Below are positions 7,553-16,779 of a stretch of 64,000 nt of DNA, one piece after another. Source of the stretch: Roseiflexus sp. (lineage in GTDB: Bacteria > Chloroflexota > Chloroflexia > Chloroflexales > Roseiflexaceae); the NCBI GenBank assembly GCA_025062325.1, contig JANXAL010000023.1, forward strand, positions 1 to 64,000. The letters run 5' to 3'. A program made the position numbers and the translations under genes. How positions within the stretch are numbered: the first letter of the stretch is position 1; every line of letters starts with the position of its first letter. The notes below the pieces were generated by a model. The model ran no database searches and was not told the origin of the DNA. It saw nothing but the letters and a program-made list of their open reading frames with translations.

Positions 7553-9040
7553 ATGTCCAGGCGCCTGTCATTCCAGAAGATTGCGAGACGCTACGTGCGC
7601 AGGGACGTTGGTCTAACGGCTTTTCTAATCGGTGCGGTCGTTGGTGCTCTGATTACTGTCATTGGTCTACTTCCATCGGCGGGATACGCCGAGCAGGACA
7701 GCATCAGCGCTGGAGCCGCCGTCTATCTTCCGGTAGTGACCAAAGCAAGTTGTTCGACGGATATGCCGCGCATCAATGCGCCGAAGTCTAGCGGCGACAT
7801 TCCTTTCGAGCGCACCGCCATTGCCTGGTTCGGCAAAGTTTCCCCAACGCAGAACTACACTGACATTCGGGTCGGGTACAATGCAAACGAACTATATGTG
7901 TACCTCGCTATCTTCGACCGTCACCTATGGTACGACGACAATCCCTCGCCGCAAACCCTCACCCAGTGGGACGCCGTGACCCTGCTGCTGGATACGTCCG
8001 GCGGCGCTGCACTCTCACCGTCATCGTGGAAGTTTGTCGCGCAGCTATATGGTGATCGGAGTCCGCAGCGCCGCGCGGTGTATCGTGGAAGCGCCACCGG
8101 CTGGCAGCAGACCAGCGTCGTCTTTGATGCACGCCCGGGCTGGCGTGGCAATGCGCTGAACGACAATAGCGCCAGCGATCGCGGGTGGGCGATGGGTTTT
8201 ACCATCCCCTTCAGCAGTCTGGGTCTCTCATCCGCGCCGCCTGATGGAACTGCCTGGCGTATGGCAGTCATCGTGCACGACCGCGACACGCGCGCCGGTC
8301 CGCCGGTAGGCGACCAATTCTGGCCCCCGCAAGGCCTGCTCGACGCTCCCGGATGCTGGGGCTTCCTGAACTTTGGTCTGCCTTCCTACCAGACCAGCGC
8401 AACACCGACTGGCTCGCTGATCATCCGGCGTCCGACGGAGCGCAGCCCGCTCGTGCCGGATGCCGATGTCGGCGGTGCAATTACCAATCAGTGTCCCGGC
8501 GACGAGAACCACATCTGGAACGAATGGGGGAACCGCAACTATGGACGCGCTCCCGACTTCAACATCCAGAATCAGTCCGACGTCTCTGACTGGCCCTGTT
8601 TTGCAAAGTATTATGTCACCTTCCCGCTCGATGGCATACCACGCGGCAAGGTGATCGTTTCCGCCACACTGACTCTCCATCAATTTGGCGGTTCTGGCGG
8701 AACAGACCGGGCACAGCCATCGTGGATTCAGGTACTGGTCGCGGCTGGTGACTGGAGCGAACAGACCATTACCTGGAACAACGCCCCAATCGCATACGAG
8801 AACATCGGCGGAAGCTGGGTAAGTCCCATTGACCGCTTTAGCTGGCCCGGCGTTCCGCGCACCTGGGACGTGTCGTATGCTGTGGCGCGGGCGTATGTGC
8901 GCGGCGAACCGCTGCGTTTGATCCTCTACAGCGCCGACTCGGATTATCACAGCGGGAAGTATTTCGTCTCCTCCGACACCGGCGATTGGAATATCGAAGG
9001 TCGTCCGCGTTTGGAGGTGCGGTGGGGCGAGGTGAGATAA
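7553..9040 (+). CDS. Secreted protein with CBM9-like and DNRLRE-type domains
   Basis: 495 residues. A long N-region with several Arg, a hydrophobic segment (about 20-41) and an AGYA-E junction suggest a signal peptide. Next comes a VYLPVVTK motif. Residues about 70-270 resemble a family-9 carbohydrate-binding beta-sandwich (AWFGKVSPTQNYTDIRVGY, WDAVTLLLDTSG). The C-terminal third (about 300-495) has the DNRLRE/CBM96 pattern: NYGRAPDF, YVTFPLDGIPRG, SEQTITWNNAP and a closing RPRLEVRW. The protein is probably a surface or extracellular carbohydrate- or matrix-binding protein; no catalytic domain is seen. ATG 7553 was preferred to 7538 because GGGAGG lies between them. Confidence 0.75.
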   Translation: MSRRLSFQKIARRYVRRDVGLTAFLIGAVVGALITVIGLLPSAGYAEQDSISAGAAVYLPVVTKASCSTDMPRINAPKSSGDIPFERTAIAWFGKVSPTQNYTDIRVGYNANELYVYLAIFDRHLWYDDNPSPQTLTQWDAVTLLLDTSGGAALSPSSWKFVAQLYGDRSPQRRAVYRGSATGWQQTSVVFDARPGWRGNALNDNSASDRGWAMGFTIPFSSLGLSSAPPDGTAWRMAVIVHDRDTRAGPPVGDQFWPPQGLLDAPGCWGFLNFGLPSYQTSATPTGSLIIRRPTERSPLVPDADVGGAITNQCPGDENHIWNEWGNRNYGRAPDFNIQNQSDVSDWPCFAKYYVTFPLDGIPRGKVIVSATLTLHQFGGSGGTDRAQPSWIQVLVAAGDWSEQTITWNNAPIAYENIGGSWVSPIDRFSWPGVPRTWDVSYAVARAYVRGEPLRLILYSADSDYHSGKYFVSSDTGDWNIEGRPRLEVRWGEVR

Positions 9041-9087
9041 CGAGACAAGTCTAACATTGGTTTTTGAGGCGGGCTGGCGACCCTGTG

Positions 9088-9110
9088 GGGTCAGGTCTTG
9101 GACCTGACCC
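9088..9110 (+). terminator. Hairpin after the DNRLRE-type gene
   Basis: GGGTCAGGTC, loop TTG, GACCTGACCC: a perfect 10-bp stem 48 nt after the stop. There is no U-run, so termination is only possible. Confidence 0.4.
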
Positions 9111-9123
9111 TGCGCCTGACACC

Positions 9124-9415
9124 CTCACAAGGGTGATTTTGCTGGCACGCCCTTACGTTGTGTAGCTTGTTTTGGGCGTTGCGATGCGCGCCCTTCTCCC
9201 TTCTCTCGTTATCGCTAGGAGAAGTGGGTGGGGAGGATGCTCAAAAGTGTGGCTTGTTCTGGCAATCTCTCCGCTGATTGTCTGTTTCAGGCATCAGGAT
9301 GCCGTAACTCCCCTTTCTCCCCTTGTGGGAGAGGAGATAGGGGGGACGAGGGAGAAAGGGCTTCAGGATGCGGCGAACCCGCTTCGCACCCTAAAAGCCT
9401 ACACTTGCAAGAGGG
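9124..9415 (+). repeat. Composite of MITE-like arms
   Basis: Left arm at 9124 (TCACAAGGGTGATTTTGC), a second degenerate left arm at about 9240 (CTCAAAAGTGTGGCTTG) and a right arm ending at 9415 (AAAAGCCTACACTTGCAAG). The order left-left-right suggests one element inserted into or recombined with another. No gene is seen in 9041-9520. Confidence 0.6.
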
Positions 9416-9520
9416 GATGAGGGGCAAAAGGCTGTCAAGACGCGACCAGCATTCATCGCACTCAAGAACGCTCCGTCTATAAGCATCCCCCATCTTCATT
9501 CGGTTCACGGAGAGGGGCAT

Positions 9521-11623
9521 ATGAGAATTGACAGGCATTCCTGCTGGGCAATTCTTCTGGCGCTTGTTCTTGCGCTTCCGGTTTTCAGCGCAACTTCGCT
9601 GAACGTGGTCGGGGATGTCTCCACTATCGCGTCTCAGGCGACGCAGCCACTGCAGGCAACTTCTGCCTCGCTGTACCTTCCGCTGATCACGCGCCCTTCC
9701 CCACACGTAAATGAGTGGAGCCAGCATGCGCACGATGCACAGCGCACCGGCTACACCCCCCAGACTGTCCCCTACCCCTGGCGCTGGCGCTGGGCCTGGA
9801 ACGGGCCTGACGCCCGCGGCGGCATCGCCAAGGTCACCACCGGCGGCTCGCTGCCGCGCAACGTCCAGCCCGTCACTGGCGGCGGGCGCGTCTACATCGC
9901 TGCGGGTGTCGACGGTGTCTTCGCCCTCAGCGAAGCCGACGGGCGGCAGCTCTGGCAGCGCAGCGGCATCGGCATCATTACCTCGACTGTTGCCTATGAC
10001 CGTGACACCGAGTCGGTGTTCGCCGTCGCTGTTGATCAGGCACGCAGTCCTGCCAACGGTCGACTCTACAAACTGCGCGCTCGGGACGGCGCAGTACTGG
10101 CTACCTTCAATGCGGGGCAGACCAGTGAGCCGCTGTTGCCCCTGCCCCCCGCCGTGCTTGACGACCGCGTCCTCTTCTCGATGGGCAACGCTGTCTACGC
10201 TGTTGACAAGCGCACGCTGCAGCAACTCTGGCGCTACGACGCGGGCGCCCTCGTCGCGGTCCCGCCTGCCTATTCCCCCACGCGCAACGTCGTTATCGTC
10301 GCCACCGAGCCGGACCTGTACGTCCATGCCATCAACAATCGCACCGGCGCGCGCCAATGGCGCGTGCGCCCGGTCCATTCCAGCCGCAATTTCAGCGACC
10401 CGACTGAGTTTCGCTACGGCTGGCCCGTCATCGCCGACAGCGCCGGGTATGCGCTGGTCAAGGCGCGCCTCGACTGGGAGACAATGTGGCGCGACTGGCC
10501 CCAGACCAACAGCGGGATGCGCCAGTTGCTGACCCAGAACCCTGGCGACCAGGCGCTCTTCGTGCTTGACTTGGACGACGGCAGCACGCCGTTCATCGCT
10601 CTCGTCGGGCACGGCGGCTACGGCGACGGCGGGTATATGCCGATGGGACCGCAACCGGTTGTCAAGCGCTTCCCCGATGGCAAAGAGGTGGTCTATACCA
10701 TCATCCGCGCCAAACACGTCTACGACCCGCGCTGGGATTCGCACTTCGGCGAGATGATGCTTGACAGGACGACCGTGAGCGGGCTGCAAGGGGGAGAGGT
10801 GCGCTTCATCGCCTACGACTATCCGCCGGGGAGCGCCCACCCGTACCTGCTCACGGACGAGCAGCCGAACGTGACGGTGGCAGGCGACTACCTATTCGGC
10901 GCGCACTGGGAGGCGGGGTTCGCGGCGCGCATTCTGGACCGCTCGGCAGGGCGCGGCAGTTTTAGCGCCAAGATTACGACCCAGCGCCTGGCGACGCTAG
11001 TGACCTCGCAGGACAACGCGGGGGCATGTCCGTTCAGCGCCTCGCACTATTGCGCAAGCGGACTGGAAAACACGCGCTTCTACGACTTTGGGTTCTACGT
11101 GTACTACCGGCAGGGAGCGGTGTACGACCGCTACTGGAGCGAATACGCGGTGTGGGTGGTGAGCAACGAGAATGTCTATTTCCGCAGCGTAGACGGGGCG
11201 ATTGTGGCGTTGACAAGCGGCGACCCGCAGGCGCACGCGGCGTCTGCCGTTGCGGTGGCGCCTGCGGCGCCGCTGCCGCCGCCTGCCGCGCAGCCGGAGG
11301 CGGTCATTCCGCACACAGCAGCGCGCGAATGGGACGGGCGAACGGTCGTGGTGACCGGCACGCTGCAGTACGTCTTCAACAACGGGAAACAGGTGTTGCT
11401 GGGGTTCAGCCGTCCGCACCAGGGAAGCTTCAAGGCGCTGATACGGCAGGAGGATTGGGTGCGCTTCGACGGGCGCCCGGAGATGCGGTACCGGGTCGGG
11501 CAAGCAGTGCGAGTGCGAGGGGTGATCCAGTGGTACCAGGGAGACCCAGCGATCTATGTGACAACGCCGGAGCAGATTGAGGTAGTGGACGAGCCGCCGG
11601 GGCAGATTGAGCAGGGCGTCTAG
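9521..11623 (+). CDS. Secreted PQQ-type beta-propeller protein
   Basis: 700 residues. A signal peptide (about 1-25, PVFSA) is followed by an unstructured stretch and the motif LYLPLITRPS. HDAQRTGYTPQTVPYPWRWR and the recurring blades (GRVYIAAGVDGVFALSEADG, GRLYKLRARDGAVLATFN, NAVYAVDKRTLQQLWRYDAG) are typical of outer-membrane-assembly/quinoprotein-like propellers, here without a dehydrogenase signature. An Ala/Pro hinge (about 575-600) leads to a C-terminal OB-like domain (about 605-690: VTGTLQYVFNNGKQVLLGFS). The likely role is extracellular binding or scaffolding. The start follows GGAGAGGGG. Enzymatic function is not claimed. Confidence 0.75.
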   Translation: MRIDRHSCWAILLALVLALPVFSATSLNVVGDVSTIASQATQPLQATSASLYLPLITRPSPHVNEWSQHAHDAQRTGYTPQTVPYPWRWRWAWNGPDARGGIAKVTTGGSLPRNVQPVTGGGRVYIAAGVDGVFALSEADGRQLWQRSGIGIITSTVAYDRDTESVFAVAVDQARSPANGRLYKLRARDGAVLATFNAGQTSEPLLPLPPAVLDDRVLFSMGNAVYAVDKRTLQQLWRYDAGALVAVPPAYSPTRNVVIVATEPDLYVHAINNRTGARQWRVRPVHSSRNFSDPTEFRYGWPVIADSAGYALVKARLDWETMWRDWPQTNSGMRQLLTQNPGDQALFVLDLDDGSTPFIALVGHGGYGDGGYMPMGPQPVVKRFPDGKEVVYTIIRAKHVYDPRWDSHFGEMMLDRTTVSGLQGGEVRFIAYDYPPGSAHPYLLTDEQPNVTVAGDYLFGAHWEAGFAARILDRSAGRGSFSAKITTQRLATLVTSQDNAGACPFSASHYCASGLENTRFYDFGFYVYYRQGAVYDRYWSEYAVWVVSNENVYFRSVDGAIVALTSGDPQAHAASAVAVAPAAPLPPPAAQPEAVIPHTAAREWDGRTVVVTGTLQYVFNNGKQVLLGFSRPHQGSFKALIRQEDWVRFDGRPEMRYRVGQAVRVRGVIQWYQGDPAIYVTTPEQIEVVDEPPGQIEQGV

Positions 11624-12237
11624 ACGATATTTATACCATGATGAGCCGCCAGCGCAGGGCGAGCAGAAACCGTCTGCGGAGGCGATCCTCGCCTGCGTGC
11701 CTCGCAGATGGGCAGAGCCGAGATTGGGTCGGAATGTCCGTCTCTCTGCGGCGACGGTCGCCTCCGCAAAACGCTAAAATGCTCCCATTACAGCGCCACA
11801 GAAAGAGGCGCGGGATATGAGAGGAACGAAGCGTCGGGACGCGGCAAATACGCTCTCTGAGACGAGATCTGGAGCCGGGTCTCAGACCTGATCTAATAAC
11901 TTGCTTGCCTGCCGCGATCGGCAACCATTGCCTTTGCGCCCTACTTGCAAAGAGAGCAATTATGTATACAATGGGTAAAGAGTGACTCTCACCTCGACTC
12001 GCTGGAGTCACATCTGCGTAACCACACGTTCCCCAAATGTCAAGCACAATGCCGTGTGCGACAAAAGCGACCTCGTGATCGCTGATCCAGGTTCAACGAT
12101 CCATCCTCTCCACGTTGTGACACGCTCAACCTAAGACGCGCCAGGATCGCATTCTCAACCAGCGCACCTCTCGCGGCGCAAACGTTCCGCTTGATGGCTC
12201 ATCCAACGACGTCTCGTCCCGCAAACAGGAGGTTCTC
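11624..12237. other. Gene-free gap with long-range inverted repeat
   Basis: TGCGGAGGCGA (11675-11685) and its exact complement (11758-11768) are 72 nt apart and could fold the end of the upstream mRNA. The rest holds the promoter candidate at 11945 and a roughly 270-nt leader of the downstream operon. No reading frame looks genuine. Confidence 0.4.
11945..11972 (+). promoter_or_regulatory. Possible promoter of the binding protein/STAS operon
   Basis: TTGCAA (11945-11950), 16 bp, TACAAT (11967-11972). It would give a leader of about 260 nt. Confidence 0.4.
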
Positions 12238-13230
12238 ATGCTCATCCTGACTCTGCGACGTATTGCCCTCTTTTCGCTCATGCTCGCCGTCGCACTCGCA
12301 GCCTGCACTGCGCCGACCTCCGCGCCAGCCAGCGGCGACGCTCCGCGTCGATGGCGCATCGGGATGTCTCAGGCGAACAATGCTGAGCCGTGGCGCCAGG
12401 CAATGAACGAACAGATCGCTGCCGCTGCCGCTCGCTATCCACAGATCCAGATCGAGTTCACCGATGCGCGTCAGAATAATGCACAGCAAGTCGCTGATGT
12501 CGAGGCTTTCCTGAGTAAAGGTATCGATCTCCTTATCATTTCGCCAAACGAAGCTACTCCGCTCACCAGCGTTGTCGCGAAAGTATTTCAGCGCGGCATT
12601 CCGGTCATTGTTCTGGATCGCAAGGTAAGGGGCAACCAATACACCATGTGGATCGGCGCCGACAATCGCCTGATTGGTCGAAAGGCAGGCGAGTACACCG
12701 CGCGCTGGTGCCGCGAGCAGCAACGATCGCCATGCACTGTGATCGAGCTGCGCGGACTGGAAGGCTCCACGCCCGCCCAGGAACGCGGCGATGGCTTTCG
12801 TGAAGGAATCGCCAGCAACCCGGACGTGCAGATTATCGCCAGTCAGAATGCCGACTGGCTCGCAGAACGGGCAGAGACGCTGTCACGCGTGCTCTTTGAT
12901 GCCAACCCTATGGTTGATGTGGTCTATGCCCACAACGACCCAATGGCGATCGCGTCCTTCAATGTGGCGCGAGACCGAGGACTTAACACGGACAAGATTC
13001 TTTTCATCGGCATCGATGCTCTCCCGACCCCCGACGGCGGCATTCAGGCAGTGCGACAGGGAAAACTTGATGTGACCTACGTGTACCCGACTGGCGGAGC
13101 AGAAGCCATCGAGTGGGCAATTCGGATTCTGGAGCGGCGTGAAACGCCGCCGCGCGAGGTCATTCTCGATACCGAGGAGGTGACCGGTGCGAATGCTGAC
13201 GCTGTGTGGCAAAAATACGGAGGGCAGTAA
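12238..13230 (+). CDS. Sugar-type periplasmic binding lipoprotein (PBP1 fold)
   Basis: 330 residues. A lipoprotein signal ends in VALAAC (Cys23). The mature protein matches the ribose/galactose-binding family: IGMSQANNAEPWRQAMNEQ, DVEAFLSKGIDLLIISPNEA, GIPVIVLDRKV, VYAHNDPMAIA and FIGIDALP. Such proteins capture a sugar and deliver it to an ABC transporter or to a membrane sensor. No permease or ATPase gene is adjacent; the next gene is a membrane receptor whose ATG overlaps this stop (TAATG), so a sensory role is more likely than transport. The start follows AGGAGG. Confidence 0.88.
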   Translation: MLILTLRRIALFSLMLAVALAACTAPTSAPASGDAPRRWRIGMSQANNAEPWRQAMNEQIAAAAARYPQIQIEFTDARQNNAQQVADVEAFLSKGIDLLIISPNEATPLTSVVAKVFQRGIPVIVLDRKVRGNQYTMWIGADNRLIGRKAGEYTARWCREQQRSPCTVIELRGLEGSTPAQERGDGFREGIASNPDVQIIASQNADWLAERAETLSRVLFDANPMVDVVYAHNDPMAIASFNVARDRGLNTDKILFIGIDALPTPDGGIQAVRQGKLDVTYVYPTGGAEAIEWAIRILERRETPPREVILDTEEVTGANADAVWQKYGGQ

Positions 13231-14759
13231 TGATGCGCAGTATTCGAACCACATGGTTGACTATTTTGCTCCTCTTTGCGCTCTTGCCTATGCTCGTCGT
13301 CGGTGGCGTGCTTTCCTGGCTCAGCAGAGATCTGCACACCCAGCAGGTATTGAGCGTCCAGCGCGAGGTTATCGAACGCGCCGAAGCGCTTCTGACGAAC
13401 TTTGTCGAAGAGGCGCTCCAGGAGGTGAATATTCTGGTGCGCACATCCGGGTTTGTCAACGGCTCAGCGGACCAGCAGCGCGCACTACTGTCACAGGCGA
13501 TCTTCGAGCGCAATCTGTTCGATAGCCTTGCCATCGTGGACGCCACCGGCACGGAGCGCCTGCGTATTTCGCGTCTCGGCGCCGCTCGTTCTGATCAGTT
13601 GACAAACCGTGCGTCCGATCCGCTGTTCACAGCGGCTGTGAGCGCTGAACGGCCAGCCTTTGGCGAAATCCGGCTCAATCCGGTCAACGGAGAATTATTG
13701 CTGCCAGTTGCTGTGCCGTACCGTTTTCCTGGCGATGCGACGACCACAGGCGTTCTGCTTGCCGAAACGCGCATGAGTCGGGTCATCGAGCAGGTCGTCA
13801 ACATACCGGTCGGGACCAAGGGTGCAGTCATACTCTTCGATCAGGAGGGACGCGTCATTGCCCACCGCAATCGCGACCTGATTGGGCGAACGGTGGCGTT
13901 GCCGACCGACGCCAGCGAACCTCAAGCGCTCTCGGGGGCGAGCGGCGAACCGGTATTAATGTCGTTACGCGACTTCGCAACCGGCGATGACTCGTTGCGC
14001 ATCGCAGTCGAGCAACCGCTCAACGAGGTGTATCAACCGTTTGTTCAGCATCTGCAGATTATCGCAGCGCTGGTAGCGCTGACCACAGGTGCGGCGGTGG
14101 CGGGAAGCATCGGCACGGTTCAGACAATCACTCGTCCAATTCTCAACCTTGCGCGGATGAGCGAAGCAATCAGCGCTGGCGATTTTTCGCAGCGGGTTCC
14201 GGTGACCAGAAGCGATGAGATTGGTCTGTTGCAACGGAATTTCAACCGCATGGCGGAGAACATTCTTGCACAGCAGACGACGCTCGCTGCGCGCAACGCC
14301 GAGCTTGAACAGAGTATGCAGGCGCAGCGCCAGTTATTCGAGACCGTGCAGCAACTCTCAACGCCCCTCTTGCCGGTATGGGAAGGCGTGGTAGTGATGC
14401 CGATTGTCGGGCACGTTGACGCCGAGCGCGGTCAGGCGATCCTCAACGCTCTGTTGAATGGGATTGCCGAACGGCGCGCGCGGGTCGCTATTCTGGATAT
14501 CACCGGCATTGCTGTGGTCGATACGTCTGTAGTCGCTATACTGACGCGCGCTATGCGAGCGGCTGCGCTGATCGGAGCGACGCCGATGCTGGCAGGCATC
14601 TCAGCGACGACAGCCTATCTGATGGTGCAGCAGGGAATTGCCGATCTAGACGTGCCGACGTATCGCAACCTGCAGAGCGCGATTATGGCGGCGATTGAAC
14701 GGAGTCGTAGCGATCCTGCGGGTGTTGGGCGTAATGGAACGCGGATGCGCGCCGATTGA
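13230..14759 (+). CDS. Membrane sensor with HAMP and STAS domains, partner of the binding protein
   Basis: 509 residues. Transmembrane segments at about 8-30 and 270-295 flank a Cache-like extracytoplasmic domain (SLAIVDATGTERLRIS, VILFDQEGRVIAHRNRDLIG). HAMP (about 290-345), a coiled coil and a STAS domain follow. In the STAS core DITGIAVVDTSVV, Thr432 matches the first phospho-Thr of RsbR; the second site is Leu464 and so cannot be phosphorylated. No kinase domain is present. GGAGG precedes the start, and the ATG overlaps the preceding TAA by one base, so translation is coupled. The likely ligand-input partner is the sugar-binding lipoprotein. Confidence 0.85.
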   Translation: MMRSIRTTWLTILLLFALLPMLVVGGVLSWLSRDLHTQQVLSVQREVIERAEALLTNFVEEALQEVNILVRTSGFVNGSADQQRALLSQAIFERNLFDSLAIVDATGTERLRISRLGAARSDQLTNRASDPLFTAAVSAERPAFGEIRLNPVNGELLLPVAVPYRFPGDATTTGVLLAETRMSRVIEQVVNIPVGTKGAVILFDQEGRVIAHRNRDLIGRTVALPTDASEPQALSGASGEPVLMSLRDFATGDDSLRIAVEQPLNEVYQPFVQHLQIIAALVALTTGAAVAGSIGTVQTITRPILNLARMSEAISAGDFSQRVPVTRSDEIGLLQRNFNRMAENILAQQTTLAARNAELEQSMQAQRQLFETVQQLSTPLLPVWEGVVVMPIVGHVDAERGQAILNALLNGIAERRARVAILDITGIAVVDTSVVAILTRAMRAAALIGATPMLAGISATTAYLMVQQGIADLDVPTYRNLQSAIMAAIERSRSDPAGVGRNGTRMRAD

Positions 14760-15183
14760 GAGGGATCATCCTGTCAAAGAATGTCACTTGTGGGATGCAT
14801 GCGCCACTCGCGTATGTGCAAAAGGACCGTTCTATGACCGCCTCGCCGCTCTGTCTCCCATAGCAAAGATCAACCGGACGTCGAACCTGTGAGACGCTGG
14901 CGCTGCTTCCAATGCCGACGCGACGGACGATTGCGTCGCTATGCTCGCAATCGCTTGCCGCAACCGACCGCTGTGTGGGCTCAAGCTCTCGCTGAGCGTG
15001 TGAATGCCCCGAAGGGGCTTGCCGACTGAGCAAGGGCTTCGCCCGCAGCGCAAAAGTCGAGACTCGGATTATATGAGCACACGCGCTGCCTAGCCTGGCA
15101 TTTGCTGCTAGCGTCGGCGAGTCAGCTCGATGCCCCAAGCCTGTGTCCTCATTGGCGTTGTGGAGCTGTGAGCAGTCGGTGAG
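14760..15183. other. Gene-free gap
   Basis: Contains a short repeat-like stretch near 15005-15055 (CCCCGAAGGGGCTTGCC, AAGGGCTTCGCCCGC) related to the dispersed sequences at 26790. No gene or clear promoter is seen. Confidence 0.35.
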
Positions 15184-15218
15184 CAAAAAAACGCGACCGG
15201 AGCCAAAGCTCCGGTCGC
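15184..15218 (-). terminator. Rho-independent terminator
   Basis: On the minus strand, GCGACCGGAGC, loop TTTG, GCTCCGGTCGC, then G and seven T. It lies 21 nt after the stop of the gene at 15240-15806. Confidence 0.9.
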
Positions 15219-15239
15219 AGCTGAATGCCAATTGTAATG

Positions 15240-15806
15240 CTATGCCTGTACGGGAGAACGCTTCTCAAAGTGAATGTACGGGGCTGAACGCACGGCTGCG
15301 TAGACCATGCCCAGAACCATCCCGTAGACCATATTCTGAATCAGAAAGGAAGGAGCATAGATTTCAAGCAGCAGCGGATTGACGATCGGCAGAACGATGA
15401 AGTAAGCAATCAACCAAATCGCCAAGCCATAGACGAAGCCGAACACCACTGGCGCGCCGTAGTCGAGCGGCATCTTCCAGATGCGGCAGGAGATTGTACC
15501 GTACAGAGCGCCGAAAAGCGCTGAGAAAGCGAGGTGGATCAGACTGCCAACGATGACCGGAGCAGCGACAAACCCTTCACCTGCAGTCGCACTCAGCCCC
15601 AACACAAATGTCGAGATCAGCTTCGCCGCCTTCCACAGGTCAGCGCCCATCGCAATCGCCAAGAGCGCCCCTACAAATGCCATCGTGACGCCGCCGACCA
15701 GACCAGCAACCGCGCCGCCGACCTCGATCTTCGTCAACAGAGGCGTTGCCGATATGCGCACTACCTGCGACGCTGCCGAACGACTGACCCGCAACTGCGT
15801 ACTCAT
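15240..15806 (-). CDS. Small polytopic membrane protein, copy 2 of a tandem pair
   Basis: 188 residues. After a short basic N-terminus there are about four hydrophobic helices (about 33-58, 83-108, 120-140, 155-175). It is clearly related to its neighbour at 15997: both contain YGLAIWLIAYFIVLP, NPLLLEIYAPxFLIQN and a WKAxKLIxTFV stretch. No named family is recognised. TAGGAGGAG precedes the ATG at 15806; longer in-frame starts have no ribosome site. The gene ends in a strong terminator, suggesting a two-gene unit with 15997. Confidence 0.8.
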   Translation of the reverse strand: MSTQLRVSRSAASQVVRISATPLLTKIEVGGAVAGLVGGVTMAFVGALLAIAMGADLWKAAKLISTFVLGLSATAGEGFVAAPVIVGSLIHLAFSALFGALYGTISCRIWKMPLDYGAPVVFGFVYGLAIWLIAYFIVLPIVNPLLLEIYAPSFLIQNMVYGMVLGMVYAAVRSAPYIHFEKRSPVQA

Positions 15807-15996
15807 TGCGCTCCTCCTAAAATACGCCAAAGTGAAAACCTGGAAATAACCTGCGGCTATCCACGGAGAAATCGTGTGCAGGGGTTCAATGTAGAGTATA
15901 GCAGGTTGGGCAAAATCTGTGCATGTCCAGAAGTCGAGATTGCGCCTCACCAATAAGAGGAGCCTTCCCCGCCGTTCGATGGGTTTGTGGTGCGCT

Positions 15997-16524
15997 TCAC
16001 GTGAGGTTTGTCACGAGCGAAGCGGAATGCAGGACTCCATACGCCAGCCCGGTTGAAAGCCCATACGTCAGGTTCTGGATCAGGAACGCTGGCGCGTAAA
16101 TTTCGAGCAACAGCGGATTGATCAGTGGCAGAACGATGAAATAGGCGATCAGCCAGATTGCTAGACCGTACACGAGGCCCAACACCATCGGTGCACCGTA
16201 ATTCAGCGGCATGTTCCAGACTCGCGTGGTCAGCACGCCAAAGCCGATCCCGAACAGCACAGAGAGTGCCAGATGGATCATGCTGCCGATGATCACCGGA
16301 CCGGCAAGGAAGCCCGGTGCTGCCACTGTAGCAGGGCTTACCACGAATGTAGCGATCAGTTTCGGCGCTTTCCAGAGATCATCGCCGATGGCAAGAGCAA
16401 GCGCTGCACCGACGATTGCCATCATCACCCCGCCGATCAGCCCGGCAAGCGCCCCACTCAGTTCGACCCGCATGCCAGATCGGGTCTCGACAGCCAATCC
16501 GTTCACGCTCGTCTCGATACTCAT
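15997..16524 (-). CDS. Small polytopic membrane protein, copy 1 of a tandem pair
   Basis: 175 residues with about four transmembrane helices. It is a paralogue of the gene at 15240 and shares WLIAYFIVLP and LLLEIYAPAFLIQN, so the pair arose by tandem duplication. Function is unknown; Gly/Ala-rich helices hint at helix packing as in small transport or scaffold proteins. AAGGAGG precedes the start, and a consensus promoter lies about 100 bp upstream. Confidence 0.82.
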   Translation of the reverse strand: MSIETSVNGLAVETRSGMRVELSGALAGLIGGVMMAIVGAALALAIGDDLWKAPKLIATFVVSPATVAAPGFLAGPVIIGSMIHLALSVLFGIGFGVLTTRVWNMPLNYGAPMVLGLVYGLAIWLIAYFIVLPLINPLLLEIYAPAFLIQNLTYGLSTGLAYGVLHSASLVTNLT

Positions 16525-16627
16525 GGGAAACCTCCTTGTGATCGGCGCATGATGTAATGCGCAACCGTATCGTTGGGATGTCCGCGCGTTGTTTCGGAGG
16601 CAGTGCGGAGAGAAGAATGTTCATTCA

Positions 16628-16657
16628 ATTATAGGAAATATAGATAAACTATGTCAA
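16628..16657 (-). promoter_or_regulatory. Consensus sigma-70 promoter
   Basis: On the minus strand TTGACA (16657-16652), 18-bp AT-rich spacer, TATAAT (16633-16628). Both hexamers are perfect. It drives the tandem membrane-protein genes with a leader of about 95 nt. Confidence 0.85.
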
Positions 16658-16779
16658 GTTTGTTCAAAAATGTACAAGCGACGCATGCGAGATCATCCTA
16701 AATGTGCAACCTGTGGTACGTCGCGCTATGCTCGCTCCGCCGCTAACCGCCTTCCTGTCTGCACTCCTTCAACCCCCTC

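Noticed and set aside
9287-10840. 517-codon open frame on the minus strand
   Set aside because: Opposite the beta-propeller gene, which has signal peptide and propeller motifs; the antisense frame has none.
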